Assembly: GCA_004293725.1 (NCBI GenBank)
Contig: REAW01000020.1
Location: 1-56,237, forward strand
DNA length: 56,237 nucleotides
Direction: 5' to 3'
Source: Curvibacter sp.
Lineage (GTDB): Bacteria > Pseudomonadota > Gammaproteobacteria > Burkholderiales > Burkholderiaceae_C
Positions 10,492-22,055 of this stretch are shown piece after piece (the first letter of the stretch is position 1; every line of letters begins with the position of its first letter). The notes under the pieces were generated by a model. The model did no database searches and was not told where the DNA came from. It worked only from the letters and a program-made list of their open reading frames with translations. Position numbers and translations under genes: made by a program.

Positions 10492-10504
10492 AGCACCCGC
10501 AACA

Positions 10505-10750
10505 TCACGCAGCGGCGTTATCTTCGGGAACAGCAGCCAAATTCACGGCACGTCCGGGGACGATGGTGGAAATGGCGTGTTTGTAGACCATCTGGGTCAC
10601 TGTATTGCGCAGTAACACGACATACTGGTCAAACGATTCGATCTGGCCCTGAAGTTTGATGCCGTTAACCAAATAAATGGACACTGGCACGTGTTCCCTG
10701 CGCAAGGCATTGAGGAACGGGTCTTGTAAAAGTTGGCCTTTGTTGCTCAC
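10505..10750 (-). CDS. hfq: RNA chaperone Hfq, GTG start
   Basis: An 81-residue Sm-like protein that pairs small RNAs with mRNAs as a homohexamer. It has the Sm1 block [21 protein letters not shown] and the Sm2 block [10 protein letters not shown], with a short Ala-rich tail. The start is GTG at 10750, giving the usual [15 protein letters not shown]-terminus, with a GGAGA 6 bases upstream. The open frame runs 15 codons further upstream from a non-canonical position, but that extension is not conserved in Hfq. The gene lies 89 bases after der. Confidence 0.97.
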   Translation of the reverse strand: MSNKGQLLQDPFLNALRREHVPVSIYLVNGIKLQGQIESFDQYVVLLRNTVTQMVYKHAISTIVPGRAVNLAAVPEDNAAA

Positions 10751-10839
10751 GATATTCTCCGTGTTCAAGTAGTGAAAGAGACTCGACGATACCACAGCTG
10801 CAATAGCCCGGACAGCGGGCGAGGCTACTATCCAGAGAC

Positions 10840-12183
10840 TTACCGATCGTCCTTGTCAGCAAAGGGGTTGGCAGAGGTCTTCATTTCGATGCGAAGTGGC
10901 GTTCCGATGAGATTGAACTCTTTACGGAAGCGCCCTTCCAGAAAGCGCTTGTACGTTTCTGTTACATGCTCCAGAGAGTTTCCGTGGACCACAATGATGG
11001 GCGGGTTCATGCCACCTTGGTGGGCATAGCGCAGTTTAGGACGATAAGCACCATTTTTCTTGGGTGTTTGGAATTGCACGGCTTCGAGCAACAATCGGGT
11101 CAGCACAGGCGTTGGCATCTTGCAATTGGCAGCTCGGTGCGCCTGGGCAATCGATTCCCACACGGGGCCCAAACCTTGGCGTTTTTGCGCCGAAATCATG
11201 TGCAAGGCCGCGAACTTGAGAAATCCCAGACGAGTCTCTAGTGAGCGACGTACCAACTCACGCTGGTAATCGTCCACGGCGTCCCACTTATTCACAGCCA
11301 CCACTACTGCTCGCCCGGACTCCAAGATGTAGCCAGCTATGTGGGCATCCTGGTCCGTTACCCCTTGGGTTGCATCAATGAGCAATAGCACCACACTGGC
11401 GGACTCGATGGCCTGCAAAGTTTTGACCACTGAAAATTTTTCGATCGCTTCAAAGACCTGGCCTTTGCGACGCAAGCCCGCCGTATCAATCAATTCGAAC
11501 CGTTGACCATTGCGCTCAAACGGCACAGAAATAGCATCCCGTGTGGTTCCAGGCATGTCAAATGCGACCAGGCGCTCTTCACCTAGCCATGTATTGATTA
11601 GCGTGGATTTGCCAACATTGGGGCGCCCTGCAACTGCCAGTTTGATGACCGCTGGGTCTTCAACGACTTCTTCGTCATCAGGCAGTGTCCATCCCAATCG
11701 TGCCAATGCCATGTCCACCAGGCTGCGGATGCCTTGGCCGTGTGCGGCGGATACTGGAAAAACTTCGCCCAGTCCCAACTCAAAAAACTCAACAAGCTGC
11801 ACCCCTTCGGTCATGCCCTCTGCTTTATTGGCAACAACTAGACATGGCTTGCCCAGTTTCCGCAGGTACTTACCGATGTCATGGTCTTGGGCTGACAATC
11901 CGCCTCGCGCATCCACGACAAACACCACTACGTCGGCTTCTGCAACCGCTTGACGAGTTTGCTTGGCCATTTCGCGGTAGATACCGCTGCTGGCATCGGG
12001 TTCAAAGCCTCCCGTGTCAATCACTATGAACTCGTGCTTGCCTTGTTTACCGTTGCCGTAATGGCGGTCGCGCGTCAATCCAGCATAGTCTGCAACTATC
12101 GCATCCCTCGTTTTAGTTAGGCGATTGAAGAGGGTGGACTTGCCGACGTTGGGACGGCCTACCAAGGCGATCACAGGTTTCAT
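10840..12183 (-). CDS. der: Ribosome-assembly GTPase Der (EngA)
   Basis: A 447-residue essential GTPase with two tandem G domains and a C-terminal KH-like domain, acting in late 50S assembly. The two P-loops, both GRPNVGKST, are at 9-17 and 186-194. DTGGFEPD and DTAGLRRK (G3) and NKAEG and NKWD (G4) are visible, as is the KH region with [20 protein letters not shown]. The start is ATG at 12183, 19 bases after bamB. bamB-der is a conserved pair in many proteobacteria. Confidence 0.98.
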   Translation of the reverse strand: MKPVIALVGRPNVGKSTLFNRLTKTRDAIVADYAGLTRDRHYGNGKQGKHEFIVIDTGGFEPDASSGIYREMAKQTRQAVAEADVVVFVVDARGGLSAQDHDIGKYLRKLGKPCLVVANKAEGMTEGVQLVEFFELGLGEVFPVSAAHGQGIRSLVDMALARLGWTLPDDEEVVEDPAVIKLAVAGRPNVGKSTLINTWLGEERLVAFDMPGTTRDAISVPFERNGQRFELIDTAGLRRKGQVFEAIEKFSVVKTLQAIESASVVLLLIDATQGVTDQDAHIAGYILESGRAVVVAVNKWDAVDDYQRELVRRSLETRLGFLKFAALHMISAQKRQGLGPVWESIAQAHRAANCKMPTPVLTRLLLEAVQFQTPKKNGAYRPKLRYAHQGGMNPPIIVVHGNSLEHVTETYKRFLEGRFRKEFNLIGTPLRIEMKTSANPFADKDDR

Positions 12184-12202
12184 GGTTCAGAACCCTTCTG
12201 AC

Positions 12203-13336
12203 TTATTCGGGCCGGAACGCAAAAACGCCGCCCTTCTGGGTAACGGCAATTAATGTCTTACCAACTAAAACTGGGATACCCACGATGGCGGAGCCATCGG
12301 TCATAGCCCGGTCCATGGGAGCTCCATCGGTGCGAGAAAGGAAATGAAGTACGCCCGACTTGTCGCCTACTACCAGAGTCTGCCCTGCAACCAGCGGCGT
12401 ACCCAGACCTCGCCAACGCAAAGTCTCTGATTCCCACAAACGATCACCCGACGTCCTGTTCCAGGCAATAATTTTGCTGTCTGTTTCAGTGCCAAATACA
12501 TACTCGGCGTCACCCCCAACACCGGTCGTCCCCGAAGCCGGCTTATTCCAAACGACTGAGCCTTTGTTGGCATCTAGACAGGCAACGGCAGTCTGAAACG
12601 CCCTAACACACACATTGGACTGCAACCGGCTCACCCCGGCCACCAAGTCGACCAAGCGCTCGATTTCATTCGTGCCTCGACTAACCGCCACCGCAGACTC
12701 CCAACGCGATACGCCATTTATGGGGTTAATGCCTAACAAACGTCCAGCTACCCCAACTACCAGTGTGTCACCCACGGCCATCAACACACCAGCTTGTCCC
12801 AAAACGAGCGGATCTGTCACGCGCTGCAATTGCCATAAACGTTTGCCGCTCATCGCATCAAAAGCCGTAACTGTCCTATCCGCGGTTAAGGTAAAAATGC
12901 GCGCACCCGCAACCAGGGGCGCTGTTAGACCCAAGGCACCCAAGCGATGCTTCCAAACTACTTTGCCGGAAGACAACGCAATCAACTCACCCGCTTCAGA
13001 TACGACAGCGGCGGTTTGTCCGTCGCTACCTACGCCAGAGACCAACGGCATCCCAACATTTACCTGCCAAACCACACTACCAGAATCGCCCTGAAGCGCT
13101 GTCACAATGCCCTTCGATGAAGCCAGAAGTACTTGGGAGCCGACCACATGGGCTTGCATGGTGTTTTCCATGGCGCCCAATTGGGTTGACCATACAGCCT
13201 TAACACCTATCAACCCAATGTTTGCACCCAACTCCTTAGGCTCTGGTTTGCTAGTGCCAGCGCAACCTGCAATCCCAATAGCCAGCGCCAGGGGCCCCAA
13301 AAAAAAGGTTAGTCGACGAAAAAAAGAGAACGACAT
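12203..13336 (-). CDS. bamB: Outer-membrane assembly lipoprotein BamB
   Basis: A 377-residue periplasmic lipoprotein of the BAM complex that inserts beta-barrels into the outer membrane. A hydrophobic signal (6-24) ends in the lipobox IAGC, with Cys25 lipidated. The rest is an eight-bladed PQQ-like beta-propeller with repeating Trp/Gly motifs such as SVVWQVNVGMPL, KVVWKHRLG and KRLWQLQRV. BamD is encoded separately at 23.1 kb. The start is ATG at 13336, 2 bases after yfgM, so translation is likely coupled. Confidence 0.95.
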   Translation of the reverse strand: MSFSFFRRLTFFLGPLALAIGIAGCAGTSKPEPKELGANIGLIGVKAVWSTQLGAMENTMQAHVVGSQVLLASSKGIVTALQGDSGSVVWQVNVGMPLVSGVGSDGQTAAVVSEAGELIALSSGKVVWKHRLGALGLTAPLVAGARIFTLTADRTVTAFDAMSGKRLWQLQRVTDPLVLGQAGVLMAVGDTLVVGVAGRLLGINPINGVSRWESAVAVSRGTNEIERLVDLVAGVSRLQSNVCVRAFQTAVACLDANKGSVVWNKPASGTTGVGGDAEYVFGTETDSKIIAWNRTSGDRLWESETLRWRGLGTPLVAGQTLVVGDKSGVLHFLSRTDGAPMDRAMTDGSAIVGIPVLVGKTLIAVTQKGGVFAFRPE

Positions 13337-13338
13337 GG

Positions 13339-13992
13339 TTAGTTGGTCGCCGTTTCCGATGCCCCTAAAGCTCCCAATTTGACAGAAACCAGGCGGCGAT
13401 ATTCAGCACGCGGATCCATAGCGGCCCAAGATTTACGATATTCAACGATCGCCTCAGAATTCTTTCCTTGGACCAACATCAAGTCGCCTTTTTTGTCGGC
13501 TACCAATGCAGCGAAGGACTCAGGATAGTTCTGATCCAGCACCGTGAGGGCAAGATCAAACTCTTTCGCTTCAATATGAATTCCTGCCAGTCGAAGCTTC
13601 GCGATAGACGCGTAAGCCACATCGGCTTTACTCCCTCCAACCCACGTCAAAGTCGCTTTAGCGAGATCCACTTTGTCGCTTTGGTATGCCAATTTGGCGA
13701 GTAAAAGCCCCGCCTGCTGGGTGTAGACCGTGGACGCGAAGCGCTCCTTCATGTCACCGAAAGCCCGTTCGGCCATAACCAAATCACCCGTGCGCATTAC
13801 TTTATCGACTTCTTCGAACATTACGGATGCTTGGGAAGCAGTTCTATTTTTCCAATACTGGTAGCCGTTCCACGCTGCAAAAGTCCCCAAAACCCCAATT
13901 AGCAAAGCTGCAATCAAGTTGCCATATTGATTCCAAAAATGCTTGAGTTGGTCGAGTTTCTCTTGTTCTTCGAGGTCTAAATGATTTGCCAT
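13339..13992 (-). CDS. YfgM-family tetratricopeptide membrane protein
   Basis: A 217-residue inner-membrane protein with a short acidic cytoplasmic N-terminus (DLEEQEKLDQLKHFWNQYG), one membrane helix at about 24-46, and a periplasmic TPR-like domain. The N-terminal pattern and the place between hisS and bamB are those of YfgM (PF09976), an accessory of the SecYEG/PpiD periplasmic chaperone network. The start is ATG at 13992, 13 bases after hisS. Confidence 0.9.
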   Translation of the reverse strand: MANHLDLEEQEKLDQLKHFWNQYGNLIAALLIGVLGTFAAWNGYQYWKNRTASQASVMFEEVDKVMRTGDLVMAERAFGDMKERFASTVYTQQAGLLLAKLAYQSDKVDLAKATLTWVGGSKADVAYASIAKLRLAGIHIEAKEFDLALTVLDQNYPESFAALVADKKGDLMLVQGKNSEAIVEYRKSWAAMDPRAEYRRLVSVKLGALGASETATN

Positions 13993-14005
13993 AGCTGTCT
14001 TCGGA

Positions 14006-15319
14006 TTAGGTGGCGGATTGTAGGCCTTTAGCCCATCGATTGAGGTCTTGCAAAGGCAAAAGCTGCTGGGTCTGCTCTGAATTGCGCAAATCTTTAATGG
14101 TCACATGGTCGTTCACCATTTCGTCTTTTCCAAACACAAGCGCATAGCGAGCGCCCGAAGCATCGGCCTTCTTGAACTGCGATTTCAAACTGGCCATGCC
14201 CTCAGCACCGGTTGACTGCATTTGGACAGAGATGCCCAGTGCGCGTAACTGCTGCAAGCAGAGCATGACACGCGGGAAGTCTTTGGCGTCACCAACAATG
14301 GCATACGCATCCAACGCTGCAATGGCGGACTTTGCCCCAGATTCTTTGATTAGTTCAAGCACACGCTCGACCCCCATGGCCCACCCCACAGCGGGCGCTG
14401 GCTTGCCGCCCACTTGCTCTACCAAATAATCGTAGCGTCCACCGGCGCACACGGTACCCTGGGATCCCAATCGGGTAGTTACAAACTCAAACACCGTGAG
14501 GTTGTAATAGTCCATGCCACGCACCAGGCGCGGATTGATGCGATAGGCGACTCCATTGGCTTTGAGAATTGCGCAGACTTGATCTAAGTGTGCCTTTGAC
14601 TGCTCCCCCAAGAACTCCAACAGACGCGGGGCACTTTCCACCACCGTCTGCATTGCAGGGTTTTTGCTGTCGAGCAAACGAAGTGGGTTTAAATGCAAGC
14701 GACGTTTGGCCTCTTCATCTAGCACATCAACGTGGGATTCGAAGTGTGCGATGAGGGCCGCGCGGTGCAACTTGCGTTCTTCTGGTTGGCCCAACGTGTT
14801 CAGTTGAAGCTCAATATCGGTCAGACCCAATTCTGCCCACAGCGCATGCGCCATCAACATAACTTCGGCGTCCACTTCAGGACCACCAAAACCTAAGGCC
14901 TCGGCACCGATCTGCTGAAACTGACGATACCGCCCACGCTGGGGTCTCTCATGCCGGAACATGGGACCCATGTAATACAGGCGTTTGCCTCCGTTGTAGA
15001 GCAAGGAGTGTTCAACCACCGCCCGTACAACACCCGCGGTGTTTTCCGGTCGCAATGTCAGCGCCTCGCCATTGAGCCGGTCCTCAAAGGAATACATTTC
15101 CTTCTCGACGATGTCTGTCACTTCCCCCAAGCCTCGAACAAACAAGGCGGTTGGTTCCACAATTGGCGTGCGAATGTTTTCGTACCCATGGCGACGCATC
15201 AAGGCACGCACGATCTGCTCTAGAGATTCCCACTGCGCAGACTCAGGGGGAAGAATGTCATTCATACCCTTTACGCCTACCAACCTTTCCGCTTTGCGCG
15301 GGACTACCTTCTCATCCAT
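14006..15319 (-). CDS. hisS: Histidyl-tRNA synthetase
   Basis: A 437-residue class II aminoacyl-tRNA synthetase. It has [16 protein letters not shown] at the N-terminus, motif 2 ([17 protein letters not shown]), the histidine-specific LVRGMDYYN and [10 protein letters not shown] blocks, motif 3 near [12 protein letters not shown], and the anticodon-binding domain from about 330 on. The ATG at 15319 is preferred to a TTG two codons upstream. It lies 11 bases after ispG in a run of minus-strand genes. Confidence 0.97.
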   Translation of the reverse strand: MDEKVVPRKAERLVGVKGMNDILPPESAQWESLEQIVRALMRRHGYENIRTPIVEPTALFVRGLGEVTDIVEKEMYSFEDRLNGEALTLRPENTAGVVRAVVEHSLLYNGGKRLYYMGPMFRHERPQRGRYRQFQQIGAEALGFGGPEVDAEVMLMAHALWAELGLTDIELQLNTLGQPEERKLHRAALIAHFESHVDVLDEEAKRRLHLNPLRLLDSKNPAMQTVVESAPRLLEFLGEQSKAHLDQVCAILKANGVAYRINPRLVRGMDYYNLTVFEFVTTRLGSQGTVCAGGRYDYLVEQVGGKPAPAVGWAMGVERVLELIKESGAKSAIAALDAYAIVGDAKDFPRVMLCLQQLRALGISVQMQSTGAEGMASLKSQFKKADASGARYALVFGKDEMVNDHVTIKDLRNSEQTQQLLPLQDLNRWAKGLQSAT

Positions 15320-15330
15320 ATGCAATCACA

Positions 15331-16599
15331 TCAAGTATTCGGGTTAGACGGCGTAAAACGTTGCCGAATGTAGTCTTCGACGATCGTCTGGAATTCAGCA
15401 GCAATCGCGCTGCCACGAAGTGTCATGCGCTTTTCACCATCAATAAAGACTGGAGCAGCTGGCGCCTCACCGGTACCGGGAAGGCTTATGCCAATGTCCG
15501 CATGTTTGCTTTCACCAGGGCCGTTCACGATACAACCCATGACGGCCACCTTGAGATTTTCCACACCCGGATAGGCAGAGCGCCATACCGGCATTTTCTC
15601 ACGCAAGAAATCGTCTATTTGCTTGGTAAGTTCTTGAAACGTGGTACTCGTGGTGCGGCCACATCCAGGACAGGCCGTGACGCTGGGGACGAATTTGCGA
15701 AGCCCCAATGACTGCAGGATCTCAGACGCAATCACAACTTCCTGGGTTCTGGCCTCACCAGGTGCCGGAGTCAGTGAAACCCGAATGGTGTCACCAATGC
15801 CTTCTTGTAGGAGAATGGACAGCGCTGCAGTCGATGCCACGGTGCCTTTGGTACCCATTCCCGCCTCTGTGAGACCCAAGTGCAAGGCGTATCGGGAACG
15901 TTGTGCCAGCGCTCGATAGACAGCAATCAGGTCTTGCACTCCACTCATTTTGCAAGAAATAATGATTTGCTCGGCAGGTAAGCCAATCTCTTGGGCGCGC
16001 TGCGCAGACTCCAAAGCCGAAACTAGTAACGCTTCGTACATCACCTGTTTAGCGTCCCAAGGGTCAGCGCGTTTACTGTTGTCGTCCATAAGAGTAGCCA
16101 ACAACTCTTGATCCAGGCTACCCCAATTCACACCAATGCGAACTACTTTATTCCAACGTACAGCAGCTTCAATCATCTGTGCAAACTGTCGATCACGCTT
16201 ATCGCCCTTGCCCACATTGCCAGGGTTGATGCGGTACTTGGATAGCGCTTGGGCACAGTCGGGAAACTCGCTTAGCAAACGGTGTCCGTTATAGTGAAAA
16301 TCGCCCACAAGCGGTACATCGATACCCATGCGATCCAATTGATTCCGGATGTGCGGAACTGCTTCTGCTGCCTCTGGAGTATTTACAGTGATGCGCACCA
16401 TCTCGGAGCCGGCCTGCGCCAACTCTTTGACCTGAATCGCGGTGCCAATTACGTCTACCGTGTCCGTGTTGGTCATGGACTGAATACGGACCGGCGCATC
16501 GCCACCCACAGTCACAACATTCCCACCCCAAACCACTCGGGCCTGAAGAGAGTCTCGCAGCCGCGGGGACGCAATAGGTATAGGAGAATCAATCTTCAT
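15331..16599 (-). CDS. ispG: 4-hydroxy-3-methylbut-2-enyl diphosphate synthase IspG (GcpE)
   Basis: A 422-residue enzyme of the MEP isoprenoid pathway that converts MEcPP to HMBPP. The TIM-barrel N-terminus contains [11 protein letters not shown]. The [4Fe-4S] ligands are visible as Cys310 and Cys313 ([10 protein letters not shown]) and Cys356 ([10 protein letters not shown]), with Glu363 as a fourth ligand. The central insertion makes it about 50 residues longer than E. coli IspG, which is common in betaproteobacteria. The start ATG shares its A with the rodZ TAA (TAATG), so the genes are coupled. Confidence 0.97.
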   Translation of the reverse strand: MKIDSPIPIASPRLRDSLQARVVWGGNVVTVGGDAPVRIQSMTNTDTVDVIGTAIQVKELAQAGSEMVRITVNTPEAAEAVPHIRNQLDRMGIDVPLVGDFHYNGHRLLSEFPDCAQALSKYRINPGNVGKGDKRDRQFAQMIEAAVRWNKVVRIGVNWGSLDQELLATLMDDNSKRADPWDAKQVMYEALLVSALESAQRAQEIGLPAEQIIISCKMSGVQDLIAVYRALAQRSRYALHLGLTEAGMGTKGTVASTAALSILLQEGIGDTIRVSLTPAPGEARTQEVVIASEILQSLGLRKFVPSVTACPGCGRTTSTTFQELTKQIDDFLREKMPVWRSAYPGVENLKVAVMGCIVNGPGESKHADIGISLPGTGEAPAAPVFIDGEKRMTLRGSAIAAEFQTIVEDYIRQRFTPSNPNT

Positions 16600-17534
16600 T
16601 ACTTCACCTCAAAACGAGCTACGTTGTCTTTGGCAATTGCTGCCAAATCAAATGGCTTGCCTTTGACTTCAACCTCAGTGACATCCGCACGCCCCACGAT
16701 CACGGTGAGAGGCAACGCACCAGAGGTACCTGCCGAGTCACCTTGCACAAGATTTCGGCGAATCAAAACCACGCCTTTCGCATCTGTCACTTCCACCCAA
16801 GAGGGCCCATTGACGCGAAAAACCACTTGCTGCCCTACTGCTGTAGTAAGCGAGGGTGCAGTACTAGGCTTTACCGCAGGTGCGGAAGTTAGCTCGGGAC
16901 TTGTGACGGCGGGCAATACCACTGTTGGTGCCGTAGGAGCAGAAACGACTGCCATCACCGAAGGCACTACTGCTTCTGCGACAACGGGGGATGCAGAATC
17001 AGACACAATGTTTGGCGTTGCAGGAACTATCAATACGGGTGCCGATGGTGCCGTAACGAATTCAGGCGGGCTTTCTGTTTGCCACTCGGGTAAAAATAAA
17101 ACCACCAAGGCAGCAATCAACAACAGGAAAACCAATAGAGCGACTGGTTGTTTCAGGGCTGTCGGTACCGCTAGAGAACGGTTTTCCCCGGCTGCGTGAA
17201 AGGGGGTATTGATGTCTCGCTCACTTACGCCCAGACGTGGGGCATGTTGATGAGGCAATCTGGCAAGTACCGGTGCAGGATCAATCTTTAAATTGCGGCA
17301 AACACTAGATGCAAGCGCCCGCACGAAGACCGCATCAGGAAGCAAGTCAAAACGGTCTGCTTCCAATGCCTCAAGTTTCTTGACGGGAACTTTCATGGCT
17401 ACCGCCAAGGCGGCTACATGCAGACCAGCCGCTTCGCGGGCAGCGCGCAGCAGAGTACCTGCCGAGACCGGAGAAGAAAGCTCTACGGCAGATGACGATA
17501 CCGCTGTCTCTTTCAAAGAGAATCCATCACTCAT
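16599..17534 (-). CDS. rodZ: RodZ-like helix-turn-helix membrane protein
   Basis: A 311-residue bitopic protein. It has an N-terminal Xre-type helix-turn-helix (about 25-90, [17 protein letters not shown]), a basic linker, one membrane helix at about 131-149, a low-complexity Pro/Ala/Val/Thr linker, and a C-terminal DUF4115 domain ([16 protein letters not shown]). RodZ anchors MreB to the membrane for rod shape. The ATG at 17534 gives MSDGFSLKE and overlaps the pilW stop by 8 bases; a longer frame would duplicate conserved pilW coding. The pilW-rodZ-ispG-hisS order is common in betaproteobacteria. Confidence 0.88.
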   Translation of the reverse strand: MSDGFSLKETAVSSSAVELSSPVSAGTLLRAAREAAGLHVAALAVAMKVPVKKLEALEADRFDLLPDAVFVRALASSVCRNLKIDPAPVLARLPHQHAPRLGVSERDINTPFHAAGENRSLAVPTALKQPVALLVFLLLIAALVVLFLPEWQTESPPEFVTAPSAPVLIVPATPNIVSDSASPVVAEAVVPSVMAVVSAPTAPTVVLPAVTSPELTSAPAVKPSTAPSLTTAVGQQVVFRVNGPSWVEVTDAKGVVLIRRNLVQGDSAGTSGALPLTVIVGRADVTEVEVKGKPFDLAAIAKDNVARFEVK

Positions 17535-18354
17535 CGAAGGCCCCACGTTCAAACAGTTTCGCTTCTTTAGATTGGGGGAAACGCTTGTCCAACTGCGCGC
17601 CCAGCTGATTTGCAGCATCACGATTGCCCAAACTACGCTCCACCTTTATTCCCAACCAAAATGTCTCGGCGTTTGCAAGATCACCATTGTTGATCCGGCG
17701 AATGTAGAACTGCGCACGTACATACTCACCACGCTGAAACAACATTAACGCCAAGTTGTAGCCAATAACGGGATTGCCAGCGTCAAGCTCATATGCGCGC
17801 AGCAAACTGGCCTCTGCCTCTGCACGTTGCCCGGCTTTTGCCTGACACACACCCATGGCCATCCACGACTTAGCCTTGTCCACATAAGTAGGCTCGGAGA
17901 TGGCACTTAAGAATTGACGGTTCGCCTCTGACATCCGACCCTGCTGGCATAACAACCAACCCAAGTTGTGCTGTACCGTCGCGGCTTTGGGATTTATCTG
18001 CAAAGCTCTTCGAAAGCTCTCTTCTGCCAAAGCGGCATCATTCAAACGCATATAAATGAGGCCGCGCAGGTTGTGAGCCTCCAACAATGTTGGATCGGCG
18101 GCAATAGACTGCTTTAACTCGTCGAGTGCGATAGTCGTCTGACCATTGCTGTAGTAGCCAACAGCCAATTCCAGCCGAATACGGGCTCGCTTCCTGGCGA
18201 CAGTCTCGTCTGATTCAGTGAGCAAATCACTTCCCGGGACTGAAGCTGGAGGACCGGATGCACATCCGCTGAACAGAAAAACAAACAAACCCAGCACGAC
18301 AACAATAAGCGATCCGCGGCGAATCCAACGGGCATAAATCAACGAATCAGGCAT
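17527..18354 (-). CDS. pilW: Type IV pilus biogenesis/stability lipoprotein PilW (PilF)
   Basis: A 275-residue lipoprotein needed for multimerisation and outer-membrane placement of the PilQ secretin. The signal helix at about 13-30 ends in lipobox FSGC, with Cys31 lipidated. Five to six TPR motifs follow, such as [25 protein letters not shown] and [23 protein letters not shown]. The ATG at 18354 overlaps the rlmN stop by 8 bases; the frame stays open upstream, but that part overlaps rlmN. Confidence 0.92.
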   Translation of the reverse strand: MPDSLIYARWIRRGSLIVVVLGLFVFLFSGCASGPPASVPGSDLLTESDETVARKRARIRLELAVGYYSNGQTTIALDELKQSIAADPTLLEAHNLRGLIYMRLNDAALAEESFRRALQINPKAATVQHNLGWLLCQQGRMSEANRQFLSAISEPTYVDKAKSWMAMGVCQAKAGQRAEAEASLLRAYELDAGNPVIGYNLALMLFQRGEYVRAQFYIRRINNGDLANAETFWLGIKVERSLGNRDAANQLGAQLDKRFPQSKEAKLFERGAFDE

Positions 18355-19507
18355 TGGTTCCCTTTGTCTGCTCAGTAAGTGCACCAACCATTACGGGGTG
18401 CAGCATCACGGTACGTTGTTTGGAAATACGTTTCGCTACGTCCGTACGATCCTTTACATCTCCCGCCAGTTGACCGCAAGCCGCATCAATATCATCACCA
18501 CGGGTTTTTCGCACCGTAGTCACAATCCCGGCATCACTCAGAATTTTGGAGAACGCCTGCACCTGCGCCACGCTGGACCGCTTAAGGCCTGATGCAGGAA
18601 AGGGATTAAACGGGATCAAATTAAACTTGCAAGAGAGTTCAGACCCGCCTACGGGGCGGACCAGAGCCAACAGTTCGCGTGCATGCGCAGCCGTGTCGTT
18701 CACGCCGTCCAGCATGCAGTACTCGAAAGTAATGAAATCTCGGGGCGCAAATGCCAAGTATCTACGGCATGCATCCAGTAGTTCCGATAGCGGATATTTC
18801 CGATTCAGCGGAACTAAATTGTCACGCAAAGCGTCATTCGGAGCGTGCAAAGAAACTGCCAATGCAACTGGGCAATCGATACCCAGCCGATCCATCATCG
18901 GAACCACCCCAGAAGTAGACACCGTGACCCGGCGACGGGAAAGACCGTAGGCGTGATCACTGAGCATAACGTGCAGTGCCGGGATCAATGCCGAATAGTT
19001 CTGCAGAGGCTCCCCCATACCCATCATGACAACATTGGAGATGACCCGTTGACTGACGCCTAAACGTTTGCGCAAGAAATGCTCCGCAAACCACAACTGG
19101 GCCACAATTTCCCCAGACGTCAAGTTCCGGCTAAATCCTTGGTGCCCCGTTGAGCAAAAACGGCAGCCCACAGCGCAACCCGCTTGCGAAGATATGCACA
19201 ATGTGCCGCGGTCGTCTTCTGGAATGAACACCGCTTCCACTGCATCACCTGCGCCCACATCGAACAGCCACTTGATAGTCCCGTCATCCGAAATATGCTG
19301 GGTTATGACAGAAAGTGGTTTTATTTCAGCACAAGTTTTGAGCTTTTCGCGCAAAGACTTGGCAAGGTCGCTCATGTCATCAAACGATGAGGCGCCTCTT
19401 TGGTGGATCCAGCGAAACAGCTGAGTGGCCCGAAAACGTTTTTCTCCGAGCCGCTCACAGAAAACAGCCAACCCATCAAGATCAAATTCAAGAAGATTGG
19501 CCGTCAT
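18347..19507 (-). CDS. rlmN: 23S rRNA A2503 / tRNA A37 C2-methyltransferase RlmN
   Basis: A 386-residue radical-SAM enzyme that methylates C2 of A2503 in 23S rRNA and of A37 in some tRNAs. The [4Fe-4S] cysteines are Cys111, Cys115 and Cys118 in [22 protein letters not shown] and the C-terminal [11 protein letters not shown] block, with the methyl-carrier Cys, are present. The start is ATG at 19507, 8 bases after ndk. The ndk-rlmN-pilW-rodZ-ispG-hisS chain is a typical betaproteobacterial operon. Confidence 0.97.
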   Translation of the reverse strand: MTANLLEFDLDGLAVFCERLGEKRFRATQLFRWIHQRGASSFDDMSDLAKSLREKLKTCAEIKPLSVITQHISDDGTIKWLFDVGAGDAVEAVFIPEDDRGTLCISSQAGCAVGCRFCSTGHQGFSRNLTSGEIVAQLWFAEHFLRKRLGVSQRVISNVVMMGMGEPLQNYSALIPALHVMLSDHAYGLSRRRVTVSTSGVVPMMDRLGIDCPVALAVSLHAPNDALRDNLVPLNRKYPLSELLDACRRYLAFAPRDFITFEYCMLDGVNDTAAHARELLALVRPVGGSELSCKFNLIPFNPFPASGLKRSSVAQVQAFSKILSDAGIVTTVRKTRGDDIDAACGQLAGDVKDRTDVAKRISKQRTVMLHPVMVGALTEQTKGTNA

Positions 19508-19515
19508 TGCATGTC

Positions 19516-19941
19516 TTAGCGGGAGTAAACGTTCATACCGGCGAAAAAGAACGCGATTTCTGCTGCGGCAGTTTCAGCAGCATCGGAACCGTGTACGGCG
19601 TTTGCATCAATACTGTCCGCGAAATCAGCACGGATAGTGCCTGGGGCGGCTTTCTTTGGATCGGTAGCGCCCATCAGATCACGGTTCTTCAGGATAGCGT
19701 TTTCGCCTTCCAAAGCTTGAATCATTACCGGGCCAGAAATCATGAAATCCACCAAATCCTTGAAGAAAGGACGTGCTTTGTGAACAGCATAAAAAGCTTC
19801 TGCTTCACCGCGGGACAGGTGCGCTAGACGTGCGGCAACCACTTTAAGACCAGCGGCTTCGAAGCGGGCGTAGATTTGACCGATCACGTTCTTCGCAACT
19901 GCGTCGGGCTTGATGATAGAGAGAGTGCGTTCGATAGCCAT
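19516..19941 (-). CDS. ndk: Nucleoside diphosphate kinase
   Basis: A 141-residue enzyme that transfers phosphate from ATP to NDPs through a phosphohistidine. The active-site His117 lies in [18 protein letters not shown] at the N-terminus and the SGPV block are conserved. The start is ATG at 19941 with AGGA 5 bases upstream; an upstream extension in frame is not conserved. It heads the minus-strand run to der. Confidence 0.98.
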   Translation of the reverse strand: MAIERTLSIIKPDAVAKNVIGQIYARFEAAGLKVVAARLAHLSRGEAEAFYAVHKARPFFKDLVDFMISGPVMIQALEGENAILKNRDLMGATDPKKAAPGTIRADFADSIDANAVHGSDAAETAAAEIAFFFAGMNVYSR

Positions 19942-20009
19942 AGGATTCCTGTTTTGAATGAAGAGACATTTGCCCAATCAGAGGCAAAGCTTTGGATTTT
20001 ACACTGCGA

Positions 20010-21278
20010 TTAACGGTTTCGCCCTCCTCGGCGCTGCCCACCTTGCCCACCTCGGGGGCGACCCGCCGTGTCTTGGCGCTGACGAGAAAAACTGTCGGCG
20101 CCAATGTAGCCAAAAGCCGTTTTCATCGGGTCTGGCTGAGCACCCGCTTGGCGGTCTGCCGGCTTGTCTTTGCGCCCACCACCGCCACGCACTTCATTGC
20201 CGCCGGCGTTTGGGCCAGCCTTGGGGTAAGAGGGTCCACGACCACCGCCCGAGCGACTGCGCATTGCATTGCGACCGCCCGGAGTCCTGGTTGGCCTCCC
20301 AGAGCCCTCTGATTGAACGTCGGCCCGTGGTCGCCCGGATCCCGCTGCGTGCGCCAATGCCCGGATATCAGCTTCATCCAACTCCATCCAGGCACCGCGC
20401 TTGAGGCCCCGTGGCAGCACCATGGCACCGTATCGAATTCGAATCAATCGACTGACCGCATGCCCGACCGATTCCATCATGCGACGCACTTCACGATTAC
20501 GGCCTTCAGAGATCGTGACCCGATACCAGCAATTGGAGCCCTCACCGCCACCTTCTTCGATAGAACCGAACTGCGCCAAACCATCGTCCAGTTGGACTCC
20601 ATTCAGCAGGGCTTGCTTTTCTTCTTTGTTCAGCGCACCCAGCACCCGGACTGCATACTCTCGCTCCAATCCAAAGCGCGGGTGCATCAAATTGTTTGCC
20701 AAATCGCCCGAGCTGGTAAACAAAAGCAAGCCTTCGGTATTCAAATCCAAACGTCCAACCGACTGCCACTTGCCCTGTTGCAGTTTAGGCAGCTTGCGAA
20801 AAACAGTGGGGCGGTTCTGAGGGTCATCGTGTGTCACCACTTCACCGGCAGGCTTGTGATATGCAATCACACGCGCTGGAGGCGGATCAATACGATAACG
20901 GATGGGCTTTCCATTCACTTTGATGCTGTCGCCAAACTGAATCCGCTGACCTATGTGGGCTGGCTCGTTGTTGACGGAAATGCGCCCTTCTAGGATGAGC
21001 TGCTCCATTTCCAAACGCGACCCCATGCCGGATTGCGCCAGCACCTTGTGCAGTTTTGGGGTTTCGACCTGCGGCAACAAGACCCGTTTCGGAGGAACTA
21101 ACTCTTCTATTGCATCGTCCGCATCAAATTTGCCGGACACCACATCTTCAAATCGGTATACGGTGCCCTCTAAACCGCCCGTTGGCAGTGCCGCTGGCAC
21201 AGGCCTTAACCGCTCATTGGGAGACTCCATCGTGGGCTCAACTGAGTCGGAGGGAAGCGATTCGGGTGCGTCATTCAT
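20010..21278 (-). CDS. rluB: 23S rRNA pseudouridine(2605) synthase RluB with long RG-rich tail
   Basis: A 422-residue enzyme with an N-terminal S4 domain (about 75-130) and a catalytic domain with Asp178 in [13 protein letters not shown]. RluB makes pseudouridine 2605 in 23S rRNA; the closely related RluE/RsuA families lack such tails. Residues about 310-422 are disordered and rich in Arg and Gly, with repeated RGG/GGR-type pieces. The first 60 residues are an extra acidic segment. The start is ATG at 21278, overlapping the scpB stop by 8 bases. scpB-rluB is a common pair. Confidence 0.9.
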   Translation of the reverse strand: MNDAPESLPSDSVEPTMESPNERLRPVPAALPTGGLEGTVYRFEDVVSGKFDADDAIEELVPPKRVLLPQVETPKLHKVLAQSGMGSRLEMEQLILEGRISVNNEPAHIGQRIQFGDSIKVNGKPIRYRIDPPPARVIAYHKPAGEVVTHDDPQNRPTVFRKLPKLQQGKWQSVGRLDLNTEGLLLFTSSGDLANNLMHPRFGLEREYAVRVLGALNKEEKQALLNGVQLDDGLAQFGSIEEGGGEGSNCWYRVTISEGRNREVRRMMESVGHAVSRLIRIRYGAMVLPRGLKRGAWMELDEADIRALAHAAGSGRPRADVQSEGSGRPTRTPGGRNAMRSRSGGGRGPSYPKAGPNAGGNEVRGGGGRKDKPADRQAGAQPDPMKTAFGYIGADSFSRQRQDTAGRPRGGQGGQRRGGRNR

Positions 21279-21942
21279 GTGGGAGACCTATTTCAGGTTC
21301 GGGGGTAACGTGCGTGTCAAGCGACATTGTCATTTGGAAGCTCGCATCATCAACAGGGGATAAAGCGAGCGCTGCAACAGGGGAATCTTCGATAGCGGAG
21401 GCCAAATTTCCATAGGTATCGCGCACTTGGGCAGGATGATCTAACAGAGGCAACTGATCTAAAGACTCCAAACCCAAGTCGTCCAAAAAATGCTTGGTGG
21501 TAGCAAACAGGGCCGGCCGGCCGGGCGCATCACGATGACCAATCACCTCTACCCAGCCTCGGTCCTCCAGCTGCTTGATCAACAAGGAACTAATGGTGAC
21601 ACCACGAATGTCTTCCATATCGCCACGGGTAACGGGCTGCCTGTAGGCAATGATAGCGAGTGTTTCCAAAGTGGCACGCGTGTATTTGGGTGGTTTTTCT
21701 GGATGCAGGCGATCCAGGTACTCCCGCATTTCGGGGCGACTCTGGAACCGCCAGCCAGTTGCTACGCTAACCAACTCCATGCCCCGCCCAGCCCAGTCAT
21801 TTCGCAGGTCTTCCAGCAATTGCTTGATGGAATCGCCCCCAATCGCATCCGCAAACAATTCCCGCATGTTTTTCAGCGGCAATGGTTGTTGGGTACACAT
21901 CAGAGCGGTCTCAAGGACCCGCTTGGCATCGACCATGTTCAT
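21271..21942 (-). CDS. scpB: Segregation and condensation protein ScpB
   Basis: A 223-residue winged-helix protein, the kite subunit of the SMC-ScpAB condensin complex. [29 protein letters not shown], read in two parts, is the family signature, followed by the second winged helix and [14 protein letters not shown]. The C-terminal 45 residues are poorly conserved. The start is ATG at 21942, or the ATG two codons on; neither has a good ribosome-binding site. scpA is not in the window. Confidence 0.93.
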   Translation of the reverse strand: MNMVDAKRVLETALMCTQQPLPLKNMRELFADAIGGDSIKQLLEDLRNDWAGRGMELVSVATGWRFQSRPEMREYLDRLHPEKPPKYTRATLETLAIIAYRQPVTRGDMEDIRGVTISSLLIKQLEDRGWVEVIGHRDAPGRPALFATTKHFLDDLGLESLDQLPLLDHPAQVRDTYGNLASAIEDSPVAALALSPVDDASFQMTMSLDTHVTPEPEIGLPHE

Positions 21943-22055
21943 AGTCAGGGCGTTTCGAAAAAATCACCAGCAATTGGAGCGGCCACAACGATCTTCGGTG
22001 GCCAACAGCGCATCGTGAGCGCTTGGGTCAGGCTTTAAGCGGTCGCTTTGGCCAA

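Noticed and set aside
10751..10795. N-terminal extension of Hfq
   Set aside because: Not conserved in Hfq; a GTG with GGAGA upstream gives the normal N-terminus.
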